Positions 17,631-25,519 of a DNA stretch of 64,000 bases are shown here, in pieces; within the stretch, counting starts at the first letter, position 1, and each line of letters begins with the position of its first letter. Location of the stretch: the NCBI RefSeq assembly GCF_027924905.1, contig NZ_AP027055.1, positions 868,001 to 932,000 on the forward strand. The letters run 5' to 3'. A program made the position numbers and the translations under genes. Below the pieces are notes generated by a model. It was not told where the DNA came from. It made no database searches and was given only the letters and a program-made list of their open reading frames with translations. This stretch comes from Limnohabitans sp. INBF002 (GTDB lineage: Bacteria; Pseudomonadota; Gammaproteobacteria; Burkholderiales; Burkholderiaceae_C).

Positions 17631-18908
17631 GTGAACACACTATTGGTCGTTGTCTTTGTTTTGACGTATTTGGCGATTGCCCTCGAACATCCTTTCAAGG
17701 TGAACAAGTCGGCTTCAGCTTTGATCGGAGCGGGTTTATTGTGGACCATCTATGCCGTATCGGGAATTCAGCCAGAGACCCTTAGTGAACACTTAGGTGA
17801 GTCACTTATGAGTACTGCCCAGATCGTATTTTTCCTGATGGGTGCAATGGCCATTGTTGAAGTGGTGGATGCTCACGACGGATTCGACGTTATTACTTCA
17901 CATATCAAGACTGTAAAGCTGGCGTCTTTGATGTGGATGGTGGGCTTCACGACTTTTTTCTTGAGTGCAATTTTGGATAACTTGACGACCACCATCGTCA
18001 TGGTGTCTCTCATGAAAAAATTACTCGACAAAAGAGAAGATCGCATCTTTTTTGCGGGCATCATCATCATTGCCGCGAACGCGGGCGGTGCATGGACTCC
18101 TATTGGTGACGTAACGACTACGATGCTCTGGATTGGAGGTCAGATTACGACCGTTGAAATCATGAAAGGGTTGTTCTTGCCTTCACTGGTCAATCTCGTA
18201 ATTCCACTGTTGATCGTGAGTCGGATGCTGGGCACTCGGCCCGTGATCGCGCCGCCCAGAATTGGGCAAGACAATAGAAGAACCGACCTTGTTGAACGTA
18301 ACTTGATGTTTCTCTTGGGATTAGGAGTCTTGGTGTTGGTGCCAGTGTTTAAAACGGTGACACACCTCCCCCCATTCATGGGAATTTTGTTTGGATTAGG
18401 AATTTTGTGGCTCTTTGGAGAAATGGTTCATCGAGAAAAATCAGATGACACTAAAGAGCATCTAACTCTGGTCAGCGCTTTGAGCCGCATTGATATGGGC
18501 TCGATCATGTTTTTTATTGGGATTTTGTTATCGGTAGCAATACTGGAACACACCCAAATTCTGTCGTCTTTGGCCGCTTGGCTTGATCAGGCGGTGGGGC
18601 GGCAAGACGTCATCGTGCTACTCATAGGTTTAGCCAGTGCAGTGGTCGATAACGTGCCCTTGGTAGCTGCTTCCATGGGGATGTACAGCCTGGCTCAATA
18701 TCCAACCGACAGTTTTCTGTGGGAATTCATGGCTTACTGCGCGGGCACTGGGGGTTCAATTTTGATCATTGGCTCCGCTGCTGGAGTCGCAGCTATGGGG
18801 TTAGAGCGAATTGATTTTGTATGGTATGCCAAAAAATTCAGCTTGCTTGCGTTGACCGGTTACGCGGCGGGAGCCGGGGTTTATATGTTGGAGCACTTGA
18901 TATTTTGA
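17631..18908 (+). CDS. nhaD: NhaD family sodium:proton antiporter
   Basis: The 425-residue protein has about 12 membrane helices. Family features include the N-terminal TYLAIALEHPFKVNKSASAL, the middle GFTTFFLSAILDNLTTTIVM and IIAANAGGAWTPIGDVTTTM, and a second repeat with SAVVDNVPLVAASMGMY. The paired D-N-x-T/P motifs are the conserved ion-handling segments of NhaD in the IT superfamily. It exchanges internal Na+ (and possibly Li+) for protons. The start is a GTG after AGGGA. Its codons are visibly AT-richer than those of the flanking core genes, in line with acquisition. Confidence 0.9.
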   Translation: MNTLLVVVFVLTYLAIALEHPFKVNKSASALIGAGLLWTIYAVSGIQPETLSEHLGESLMSTAQIVFFLMGAMAIVEVVDAHDGFDVITSHIKTVKLASLMWMVGFTTFFLSAILDNLTTTIVMVSLMKKLLDKREDRIFFAGIIIIAANAGGAWTPIGDVTTTMLWIGGQITTVEIMKGLFLPSLVNLVIPLLIVSRMLGTRPVIAPPRIGQDNRRTDLVERNLMFLLGLGVLVLVPVFKTVTHLPPFMGILFGLGILWLFGEMVHREKSDDTKEHLTLVSALSRIDMGSIMFFIGILLSVAILEHTQILSSLAAWLDQAVGRQDVIVLLIGLASAVVDNVPLVAASMGMYSLAQYPTDSFLWEFMAYCAGTGGSILIIGSAAGVAAMGLERIDFVWYAKKFSLLALTGYAAGAGVYMLEHLIF

Positions 18909-18936
18909 CAACCCAAATCGTTCATAGCCCGAGCGT

Positions 18937-19260
18937 TTAACGGACGGCGCTGTTGCGACGAGCCAATTCAATAAAAATGTGTCGTTTGATTTTTTTTCGG
19001 TAGATTGGGAAAAAGATCAATGCCATGAAGGGTGACATGACTAACATTTCGACCAGACTGGTGAACGAAATTCCCTCTGACAGCAACTGCGGACCGTACA
19101 TGCGCTGCGCCAGTATAAATACGACCTGAAACCAAACGGCAACCACTAACAGTTCATTCAATGAGAATTTACCTCGCTTGGCTGCGGCAATGATGTCGTG
19201 TTGCTCCGCCTCGGTCAGCGGTTGTAACTCAGGGACTTGATTGACCCAGTAGTTGCTCAT
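18937..19260 (-). CDS. small membrane protein of unknown function
   Basis: This 107-residue protein has a charged N-terminal 35 residues followed by two hydrophobic helices at about 37-56 and 72-92, and a basic tail (YRKKIKRH...). I do not recognise the family. It is transcribed in the same direction as the Na_H_antiport_2 gene, 67 nt downstream of it, and converges with nhaD. An accessory role to the antiporters is possible but unsupported. Confidence 0.6.
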   Translation of the reverse strand: MSNYWVNQVPELQPLTEAEQHDIIAAAKRGKFSLNELLVVAVWFQVVFILAQRMYGPQLLSEGISFTSLVEMLVMSPFMALIFFPIYRKKIKRHIFIELARRNSAVR

Positions 19261-19327
19261 GGTGAAGTCTCGTGTCTCGTGCGATGGCCTTGGTGGGGAG
19301 CCGTGCCCTGCACATCTTGGTTAAGGA

Positions 19328-20596
19328 TCAACGTGTAATCTGGAATATTAACGCAGCAATGGCCGTTGGTGGCAGGGCGGCCAAGAGCAATCCCAGCGGA
19401 TGGATCACCCCCTCGGGAAATTTGTTGCGCAGGATGGCCACACCAGCCGGGTTGGGTGCGTTGGCTATCACGGTCAGGCCCCCGCCGGTAACTGCTCCAG
19501 CCACCAACGAGACTTTGAAGTCTTCGCTCAGGCCATTGACTAAGGAGCCGAGGTAAGTCAATGCAGCATTGTCAGTAATGGCCGTGAGCGCTGTGGCGCC
19601 AAAGAAGACTGCTTGGCTATCCAGTCGCATCAGTAAAGGCTCAAGCCACCATTGTTGCAACCCACCCAACACGACCAACCCAGCAAGAAAAAATGCCACC
19701 ATTAGTGCTTCTCGAAGAATTAGCCGATCTTGATGATGACGATACGCGGTCACAAACCCTAAGAAAAAGAGAAATACGCCCATGAACATTGGCGGGTGGT
19801 GTGCAAACATCACCACCAATGCGATGAAGGTGACATGTACCAACGCGATACTCCTTGAGCACCTAGGGTGCGGGGTTTCGAGCTTGCTCAGGTGTGTTAA
19901 TTGGTGCCTAAAAAGCAGAGTAACTCCCGCTGCGTTTATCAGGACTGCCAATGCGGCTTTCCAGCCAAAAGTGGAGAGCATGAACATGGTGTCCCATTCC
20001 CACTTGCCTGCTACCATCAAAACGGGCGGCGCAGCAAAAGGCGTCAACGTGCCCCCGATGGAGATATTCACAAATAAAACACCCACTGTGGCGTATTTTA
20101 GTTGTACCGGTATTTCGTTACAGAAAAGCGTTGAACGCAGCAACAGCGCGGCCAGTGTCATGGCTGCAGGCTCAGTAATGAACGATCCCGCTAAGGGCAC
20201 CAGTGTAAGGATCAAAAAATACAGGGCTATATTTGGCGTCAGGGGCATGAACTTAACCATGGCCCATACCGTAGCATCGGCCAATTGCAAGATTGGACGA
20301 GTTCCGGCCATAACCATGATGACGAATACAAACATTGGCTCTGTGAAATTCCGGGTGTTGATGTAATCCAACGCACTGTGGTGGCCTAGCAGGAGAAACA
20401 TGCACAACATAAGAACCATGGCCCACCAACCGAATACGACTTCTACCTCGCCCAGTAAGTGCCAAAAACCTGAGTGTTTGGTCTGGCAGTGGGCTAGGTG
20501 CTGGAAGTACTGGGTAGAAAATGTGTGGACAAGCGCCACGCCGAATAGGGTTGCACCGATAAGTTGTATTAGCGTGGGCGAGTTCATCATGGGCAT
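19328..20596 (-). CDS. putative Na+/H+ antiporter (Na_H_antiport_2 type)
   Basis: The 422-residue protein has about 11 hydrophobic helices. It matches the DUF1504-derived putative Na+/H+ antiporter group, with segments such as PLAGSFITEPAAMTLAALLL, GGTLTPFAAPPVLMVA and ALTAITDNAALTYLGSLV. Acidic residues inside helices and the TDNAALTYLGS motif echo the D-N motif of the IT superfamily. Two ATG codons (20596 and 20590) are possible starts. It is unrelated at motif level to the neighbouring NhaD, so this locus carries two different sodium exporters. Confidence 0.8.
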   Translation of the reverse strand: MPMMNSPTLIQLIGATLFGVALVHTFSTQYFQHLAHCQTKHSGFWHLLGEVEVVFGWWAMVLMLCMFLLLGHHSALDYINTRNFTEPMFVFVIMVMAGTRPILQLADATVWAMVKFMPLTPNIALYFLILTLVPLAGSFITEPAAMTLAALLLRSTLFCNEIPVQLKYATVGVLFVNISIGGTLTPFAAPPVLMVAGKWEWDTMFMLSTFGWKAALAVLINAAGVTLLFRHQLTHLSKLETPHPRCSRSIALVHVTFIALVVMFAHHPPMFMGVFLFFLGFVTAYRHHQDRLILREALMVAFFLAGLVVLGGLQQWWLEPLLMRLDSQAVFFGATALTAITDNAALTYLGSLVNGLSEDFKVSLVAGAVTGGGLTVIANAPNPAGVAILRNKFPEGVIHPLGLLLAALPPTAIAALIFQITR

Positions 20597-20878
20597 TCAC
20601 GCGAGGCGGCCCGACCTTCGCAAAACCTGCTGCGCATTTTAGGCAGCACCCATTTCTTGTAGATTATATTCTGTGAACGCCCAGCCATGTTCGCGGCCTA
20701 TTAGCTCAACTGACTGTCAGAAATTATTGAGAGTTGCGACTGCGGTCTGTTGGAAGTCACTATGGCGGACCGCTTATGGCCGAATGCGGCCGTGCAAGAC
20801 CATGGCATGAAGGGCAGCTCCCGCTGCGAAGCAGTCGTCAATTTTCGCCAACGTTTGTTGCTGACATTTGCTAATTTA
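20597..20878. other. intergenic region with GCGGTC/GACCGC inverted words
   Basis: No gene is supported. GCGGTC at 20742-20747 and GACCGC at 20768-20773 form an inverted pair, and related words (TATGGCCGAATGCGGCCG) continue to about 20793. The same GCGGTC word appears twice in the 17.4 kb intergenic region, so these may be degenerate copies of a dispersed intergenic repeat. A short antisense frame at 20701-20922 has no coding character. Confidence 0.35.
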
Positions 20879-21166
20879 TTAGGCTGCTTCAACTGCAACC
20901 AAACGAGCAGAGCTGCACTCATCGCGTATTGCTTTTAGACCTTGATAAATGGGGCCTTTGTAAAAAGTCTCCCATGCCTCTATGGACGGAAACTCCAAGA
21001 TGACGATTCGTCTTGGCTGCCAGTTTCCTTCGTAGACGCGATGTTCGCCACCACGTGTCAGATACCTAGCCCCTGCGTTCGCCAACGCAGGCTTCACTTG
21101 ATTCATGAAGTCCTGATACCGAAGGGGATCTCGGATTTCAACGTCAAATATCACATAAGCAGTCAT
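20879..21166 (-). CDS. DUF1330 domain protein
   Basis: This 95-residue protein starts at ATG 21166 (MTAYVIFDVEIRDP) and has the ferredoxin-like alpha+beta pattern of DUF1330, including GGEHRVYEGNWQPRRIVILEFPS and the WETFYKGPIYQ segment. The family belongs to the dimeric alpha-beta barrel group and has no settled function. A longer frame to 21223 is possible but adds a non-conserved basic leader. It is divergent from umuD, with the LexA box between them. Confidence 0.82.
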   Translation of the reverse strand: MTAYVIFDVEIRDPLRYQDFMNQVKPALANAGARYLTRGGEHRVYEGNWQPRRIVILEFPSIEAWETFYKGPIYQGLKAIRDECSSARLVAVEAA

Positions 21167-21246
21167 ATAAGCCTCACCACGGTAATAACGCTTATCTTGC
21201 ATCCTGATTGGCGCTGATGCCATGAAAAATACTTAAATTAAAAATA

Positions 21247-21262
21247 CTGTTATTTTGTACAG
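21247..21262 (+). promoter_or_regulatory. LexA (SOS) box upstream of umuD
   Basis: CTGTTATTTTGTACAG is a full match to the CTGT-N8-ACAG LexA operator of E. coli type. It lies 7 bp before the umuD ATG at 21270, where bound LexA would block transcription start or elongation. DNA damage should therefore induce the umuD-cho-umuC' operon. Confidence 0.88.
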
Positions 21263-21269
21263 TATAGTC

Positions 21270-21716
21270 ATGACTATGTCAGTTTTTTTCATTTCATCAA
21301 ATCAGCCAATTCAGATAAGTCCCAGTCAAATGTGGCTTGACATCTGTGCTTGGTCAGTGCCAGCGGGATTTCCAAGCCCTGCCGCTGACCACGCACAAAA
21401 GCGCATCGATCTCAACAAACACCTGATCCGCAACGGGGACGCCACACATGTGTTCCGTGTTGCTGGTGACAGCATGACGGGCATTGGCATCTATGAAGGC
21501 GATCGACTGTTGATTGATCGCAGCATTGAGCCCAAACACAACCACATCGTGCTGGCAGTGCTCAATAACGAGTTCACAGTCAAGCGTTTGTACAAGCGTG
21601 GCGGCGTTGTGAAGCTCGTCGCTGAAAACCCCCTCTACCCTGCCATCGTGATCAAGGAAGCCGATGACTTCACGGTTTGGGGCGTGGTGACTTTCAATTT
21701 ACACAAGCTCATATGA
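21270..21716 (+). CDS. umuD: UmuD-type autoproteolytic subunit of DNA polymerase V
   Basis: The 148-residue protein is UmuD. The cleavage site lies at A32-G33 within VPAGFPSPAAD (Cys-Gly in E. coli). The catalytic serine is S68 in GDSM and the lysine is K105 in EFTVKRL. In the SOS response, RecA-stimulated self-cleavage yields UmuD', the accessory subunit of translesion polymerase V. ATG 21270 is chosen over 21255, which would lie inside the LexA box. Its TGA overlaps the cho ATG (ATGA). Its polymerase partner umuC is truncated downstream. Confidence 0.93.
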   Translation: MTMSVFFISSNQPIQISPSQMWLDICAWSVPAGFPSPAADHAQKRIDLNKHLIRNGDATHVFRVAGDSMTGIGIYEGDRLLIDRSIEPKHNHIVLAVLNNEFTVKRLYKRGGVVKLVAENPLYPAIVIKEADDFTVWGVVTFNLHKLI

Positions 21717-22561
21717 GTCAGTCCGAGCGGGCCATCTCAAACCACAAGATTGATCCAACCAGTCTTGCGGAATTGCCGCGTTCAAGTGGTGTGTACATCT
21801 TCAGAGGTGAAGGCAAATTACCGCTCTACATCGGCAAAAGCGTAGATATCCGCAACCGTGTGATGAGTCATCTGAGAGCGCCAGATGAGGCAAACATGAT
21901 TGCCCAGACACGGCGAATCGACTTCATCGAAACCGCTGGTGAGATCGGCGCTTTGCTTTTGGAGTCTCGCATGATCAAAGAACAAAGCCCGCTCTTCAAT
22001 CAGCGACTGCGTCGTATACGAACTCTGTGCTCTATTCAACTCAAACAAGATGTAGACGGTGTTGTACCAACTGTGGTTGACAGCAAGACCGTTAACTTAG
22101 GCGCCACACAAGGGCTCTATGGCCTTTATTCATCGGCTCATGCAGCCCAGAGCAAACTGCGTGAGTTAGCCAATCAGCACAGGCTGTGTTTAGCCGTACT
22201 GGGTTTGGAGAAAACCTCTAAGCGCGGTTGTTTTGGCCTGCAAATCAAAACTTGTCTGGGTGTCTGTGTAGGAGCAGAAGATCGTCAAGAGCATGACCAT
22301 CGACTGTTCACAGCACTGATCGACACACAAGTGGAGGTGTGGCCATTCAAAGGCCCAGTGGATGTGATTGAAGAGTCTGAGGAATGGGTACAACGCCATC
22401 GCGTCAACAACTGGTGCTACTTGGGTACGCATTGCTCCAAATCAGAAAAGATCAACCCATTCACAGAGTTCAAAGCACATGACTTTGACCTTGATAGCTA
22501 CAAAATTCTGGTCAAGCCCATCATGCTCAAGACTCTGAAAGTGCAAGAGATTGAGTCATGA
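21713..22561 (+). CDS. cho: Cho, UvrC-like excinuclease (GIY-YIG)
   Basis: The 282-residue protein aligns along its whole visible length with E. coli Cho, the SOS-induced homologue of the UvrC N-terminal half that makes the 3' incision in nucleotide excision repair. The GIY-YIG domain shows GVY at 26-28, YIG at 39-41, R47 and metal-site E84 ([23 protein letters not shown]). A cysteine-rich C-terminal part ([15 protein letters not shown]) follows. The ATG overlaps the umuD stop and its own stop overlaps the umuC ATG, so all three are translationally coupled under one LexA box. Confidence 0.94.
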   Translation: MSQSERAISNHKIDPTSLAELPRSSGVYIFRGEGKLPLYIGKSVDIRNRVMSHLRAPDEANMIAQTRRIDFIETAGEIGALLLESRMIKEQSPLFNQRLRRIRTLCSIQLKQDVDGVVPTVVDSKTVNLGATQGLYGLYSSAHAAQSKLRELANQHRLCLAVLGLEKTSKRGCFGLQIKTCLGVCVGAEDRQEHDHRLFTALIDTQVEVWPFKGPVDVIEESEEWVQRHRVNNWCYLGTHCSKSEKINPFTEFKAHDFDLDSYKILVKPIMLKTLKVQEIES

Positions 22562-22728
22562 AACGGCAAATTGCCCTTGTGGACTGCAACAACTTCTACG
22601 TGAGTTGTGAGCGTGTTTTCAGACCAGACTTAAAAACCACCCCCGTCGTAGTGCTGTCTAACAACGACGGCTGTGTAGTGTCACGCACCCCAGATTTATC
22701 CCCGCAGTTTATGTGCCGTCCAAGTTAG
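22558..22728 (+). pseudogene. umuC: truncated umuC (first ~43 codons only)
   Basis: The ATG overlaps the cho stop. The first 43 residues match Y-family polymerase UmuC ([30 protein letters not shown]), including the first catalytic Asp of the palm. Homology stops after VVSR; 13 unrelated residues follow to a TAG at 22726-22728. Full-length UmuC is about 420 residues, so roughly 90 percent of the gene has been deleted and no polymerase can be made. The remaining peptide of 56 residues is probably non-functional. Confidence 0.9.
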
Positions 22729-22756
22729 TTTGGGTGCATGTTGAGGGTTCAGATTC

Positions 22757-22789
22757 AAGCCTCTAAGTGTCATGCTTAGAGGCTTTTTT
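22757..22789 (+). terminator. Rho-independent terminator after umuC fragment
   Basis: AAGCCTCTAAG pairs with CTTAGAGGCTT around a 7-nt loop, followed by TTTTC. It would end the umuD-cho transcript. Confidence 0.88.
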
Positions 22790-22799
22790 CTTGCCTGAG

Positions 22800-22950
22800 T
22801 TGAACGGATGTCTTAAAGCTTGTAACGCATCCCATACGGATCAATGACGACTGGGGCTGCTCTGAAGAGATTCGTTGGGCTCTTGTGTAATCTGCGCCAA
22901 CGCTCCATTGCGCATCTATGTTGTAGGAAATACCCAATCCATAAATCGTG
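22800..22950 (-). pseudogene. relic of an outer-membrane beta-barrel protein C-terminus
   Basis: On the minus strand, a stretch of about 50 codons reads YGLGISYNIDAQWSVGADYTR and then ends near SLIRMGCVTSF. The alternation of hydrophobic and polar residues, the W-S-V-G-A-D-Y pattern and the position next to a stop resemble the last beta-strands of OmpA-like or porin proteins. No signal peptide or upstream barrel is present, so at most a 3' fragment remains. The assignment is from pattern alone. Confidence 0.35.
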
Positions 22951-23000
22951 TGTGTACAGCTTTTCGTGGTTGTCGTTTGCAACACGCTTCGTCGAGCTGT

Positions 23001-23025
23001 TGTTACATCAGTTAAATATGTAACA
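23001..23025. promoter_or_regulatory. palindromic operator before winged-helix gene
   Basis: TGTTACAT (23001-23008) and ATGTAACA (23018-23025) form a perfect 8-bp inverted repeat with a 9-bp spacer. It ends 8 bp before the ATG at 23034. Such a site immediately before a winged-helix gene suggests autorepression. It may overlap the promoter itself (TAAATATG). Confidence 0.6.
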
Positions 23026-23033
23026 TTGCCGAG

Positions 23034-23378
23034 ATGAAATCTACCTACCTTCGCTTCTTGCAACTCCTCCATGTTGTGGATGGCAATTCAACACAGCTTG
23101 TGGATATTGATGAAGTGGCTAAACAGTTGCTGAATGTGATAGCGCTGCATCATGCACAAGGCAAGACACTGACGGTGACTGAAGCCATGGCGTTGGGTTC
23201 AGTTGCAAGCCCTGCGACCATCCATCGCAAGCTGGATGATTTGCGTGAAGTTGGGTTGATTGAACAAATCTTTGAAGGTAAAAATCGCAGAACCAAGTAT
23301 CTGGTACCAACACAAGCTGCGGACACCTACTTCTCAAGCCTTGGTGATGTGATCAAGCAGACATTCGCGTCTGAGTAA
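23034..23378 (+). CDS. winged-helix (MarR-like) DNA-binding protein
   Basis: This 114-residue protein has a helix-turn-helix/wing pattern in TVTEAMALGSVASPATIHRKLDDLREVGLIEQIFEGKNRRTKYLVPT, about residues 44-92, which is the core of a MarR/IclR-type winged helix. No effector domain is present. The N-terminal helix may serve in dimerisation. It stands alone after the umuC scar, preceded by its own palindrome and converging with a LysR gene. Its target is unknown. Confidence 0.7.
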   Translation: MKSTYLRFLQLLHVVDGNSTQLVDIDEVAKQLLNVIALHHAQGKTLTVTEAMALGSVASPATIHRKLDDLREVGLIEQIFEGKNRRTKYLVPTQAADTYFSSLGDVIKQTFASE

Positions 23379-23413
23379 ATTTTTCCGCATGACGCCACCT
23401 ATCGAGGGTGCCA

Positions 23414-24316
23414 TCAAATGTTTCTCCAAGTTGGCTCAGAAAATTCGTTGACTAAGAAGTCTAAGAACACGCGTACTTTTGGCATTCTGTGTCTGCCAGG
23501 AGGGTAAACCGCAGAGAGTGGGACAGGTTTGGGGACATGGAACTTCGAGAGGATGGGTACCACCCATCCACGGCGAACGGCATGCTCGACTTGCATGTTG
23601 GCTACCCGTGCAATGCCTCCGCCAGCCATGATGATGCGCAAGGCCGTTTCCGCGTTGTCTGCCGTGATTCGACCATTCACCTCGACCTCCGTTTGATGGC
23701 CGTTGACAAGAAATGGCCACTTTGAAGGTTGCTGCTGCTTGTTGCCCAAGACGATGCAGTCATGGACGGCAAGGTCTGATGGCGTTTGAGGAACTCCGCG
23801 GCGTTCCAGATATGCGGTGGAGGAATAGATCATCCTTTCGAACTCTGAAAACTTGCGCGTGATGATCCCTTGGTCACCAATAACTCCGGAGCGAATTCCC
23901 ACATCCGCGTTCTCTGCCAGCAAATCAACGACTTTGTCGGTCACGGCCAATTCCACCTGAACGTCTGGGTACATCGCCATGAATTTTGGCAAGTGCAATG
24001 CCAACACGTTGTACGCAAATCCTGTGACGCAGTTCACGCGTAGCTTGCCTCTGGGATTGCTGCCGGCTTGAGAGACTTCGGATTCCGCATCTTCAATGAT
24101 TTGAAGAATGTCTCTGGCACGCAAATAGAAGGTTTCGCCCTCGGCTGTCATGGATAGGCGACGCGTTGTTCGGTGAAGAAGTCGAACGCCCAATCTGTCC
24201 TCTAGCCGCGTGATGAGCTTGGACATCGCCGAAGGGGTGAGTCCTAAATCGACAGCGGAGGCAGAGAAGTTGCCCCTTTCCACAACTTTGACAAACGCAA
24301 GAAACTCATGGCTCAT
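23414..24316 (-). CDS. LysR-family transcriptional regulator
   Basis: The 300-residue protein has a LysR helix-turn-helix at residues 15-40 (GNFSASAVDLGLTPSAMSKLITRLEDRLG) and a CrgA/DmlR-like effector domain beginning GKLRVNCVTGFAYNVLALHLPKF. It is divergent from the TRAP binding protein/aroQ/yciI unit, so it is the likely regulator of that unit. An AT-rich palindrome lies just upstream of its start codon. Confidence 0.9.
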   Translation of the reverse strand: MSHEFLAFVKVVERGNFSASAVDLGLTPSAMSKLITRLEDRLGVRLLHRTTRRLSMTAEGETFYLRARDILQIIEDAESEVSQAGSNPRGKLRVNCVTGFAYNVLALHLPKFMAMYPDVQVELAVTDKVVDLLAENADVGIRSGVIGDQGIITRKFSEFERMIYSSTAYLERRGVPQTPSDLAVHDCIVLGNKQQQPSKWPFLVNGHQTEVEVNGRITADNAETALRIIMAGGGIARVANMQVEHAVRRGWVVPILSKFHVPKPVPLSAVYPPGRHRMPKVRVFLDFLVNEFSEPTWRNI

Positions 24317-24321
24317 ATGTG

Positions 24322-24340
24322 AATATTTTTCATAAATATT
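24322..24340. promoter_or_regulatory. palindrome between LysR gene and TRAP/aroQ unit
   Basis: AATATTT (24322-24328) and AAATATT (24334-24340) form an inverted repeat around TTCAT, 6 bp from the LysR start codon and about 130 bp before the TRAP gene. It is a candidate LysR binding site. Confidence 0.45.
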
Positions 24341-24469
24341 GTTAAGGATAAGGTATTTATCTCATTTTTTTCGAGTGATACGATGAATTCAATCGCTGGT
24401 GATCGCTAGTCCATCGCCGTGATGAGAAAGCGTAAAAACCGCTGTTTAACTAAAAACTGGAGACAAAAA

Positions 24470-25483
24470 ATGAAACGATTGGTTCTCAAAACCCTCATTA
24501 CTGCAATGGCTGTGACGGCCTGGGGCATAAGTTTTGCTCAAGATGTGAAAGAGCGAACCATCAAGATTGCCTTTAGTCAAAGTGACAGCCACCCCCAAGG
24601 TTTGGGTGCCCAAAAGTTTGCCGATTTGGTGGCAAGCAAAAGTGGCGGCAAGTTAAAGGTGAACTTGTTCAGCAGCGGCAAGCTAGGAGGGGACCTGCAG
24701 GTGATCTCGTCACTGCAAGGCGGCACAGTTGAAATGTTGATCACCACACCAGGTTTGTTGGCGGGCATGGTGAAAGACTTCGAGTCGGTTGATTTGCCAT
24801 TCATGTTCCAAAGTCCAGAAGAGGCGTTGGCTGTGTTGGACGGACCTTTTGGCAAAAAGCTGTACAGCAAGATCCCTGAAAAGGGGCTGATTGGCATGGC
24901 GTATTGGGACTTCGGTTTTCGCAACGTGACCAACAGCAAACGGCCCATCACAAAAATGGAAGACCTGAGCGGTCTGAAGTTGCGCGTTGTGCCCGCTGCA
25001 ATGTATGTGGATCTATTCAAAGGCTTGGGTGCAAACGCTTCGCCATTGCCATGGCCAGAGCTGTACGGTGCGTTGGAGCAAAAGGCGTTTGATGGTCAAG
25101 AAAACCCAGCTTCCGCCATTGCAGCTGCGAAGTTTTTCGAAGTCCAAAGTTATTTATCTTTGACCAAGCACACCTACAACGCGCAAGCTGTTTTGGCTAG
25201 TAAGCGGTTCTGGGATCAGTTGTCATCTGCTGAGCAGAAAATTTTGCAAGATGCCATGAGCGAAGCCACACCATATCAGCGCCAAGTTTCTAGGGCATAT
25301 GACGAGTCATCCTTAGATGTGCTGAGAAAAGAAGGCATGAAGGTCAATGACATCAGCCCAAGTGAGCGCAACCGCATGCGTGTAGCTTTGAAAGATGTCA
25401 TTGAAAAGCACAGCGCACCTATTCGTGGAACCGTCGATGAGTTGAATCTGGAGCTCGCTAAGTACCGTGCTGCCGCCAAATAA
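24470..25483 (+). CDS. TRAP transporter substrate-binding protein, DctP family
   Basis: The 337-residue protein begins with a Sec signal peptide (MKRLVLKTLITAMAVTAWGISFAQ). The mature DctP fold shows IKIAFSQSDSHPQG, an internal FGFRNVTNSKRPI with the ligand-binding arginine region (LKLRVVPAAMYVD), and DGQENPASAI. It would bind an organic acid in the periplasm. ATG 24470 follows TGGAGAC and removes an unlikely 17-residue basic leader. No DctQ or DctM gene follows, so its permease must be encoded elsewhere. The adjoining dehydroquinase suggests quinate, shikimate or dehydroquinate as ligand, by inference only. Confidence 0.88.
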   Translation: MKRLVLKTLITAMAVTAWGISFAQDVKERTIKIAFSQSDSHPQGLGAQKFADLVASKSGGKLKVNLFSSGKLGGDLQVISSLQGGTVEMLITTPGLLAGMVKDFESVDLPFMFQSPEEALAVLDGPFGKKLYSKIPEKGLIGMAYWDFGFRNVTNSKRPITKMEDLSGLKLRVVPAAMYVDLFKGLGANASPLPWPELYGALEQKAFDGQENPASAIAAAKFFEVQSYLSLTKHTYNAQAVLASKRFWDQLSSAEQKILQDAMSEATPYQRQVSRAYDESSLDVLRKEGMKVNDISPSERNRMRVALKDVIEKHSAPIRGTVDELNLELAKYRAAAK

Positions 25484-25519
25484 GCTGGAATCGTTTAACT
25501 GAAAGAGACAGAGATAGCC

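Larger units (their letters stand above)
22729..23033. other. intergenic region holding a terminator, a beta-barrel relic and an operator
   Basis: This 305-bp stretch has no intact gene. It contains the terminator at 22757-22789, a minus-strand fragment that looks like the last strands of an outer-membrane beta-barrel (about 22800-22950), and the palindrome at 23001-23025. It lies just past the deletion point of umuC, so it is a scar region. Confidence 0.6.

Noticed and set aside
20701-20922. 73-residue minus-strand gene between the antiporter and DUF1330 genes
   Set aside because: It overlaps the end of the DUF1330 gene and consists of repeat-like intergenic sequence with no recognisable motif.
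22776-23072. Complete 98-residue minus-strand gene
   Set aside because: The first half spans the palindrome and the start of the winged-helix gene and has no coding character; only the last 50 codons look like a barrel fragment, so it is listed as a relic.
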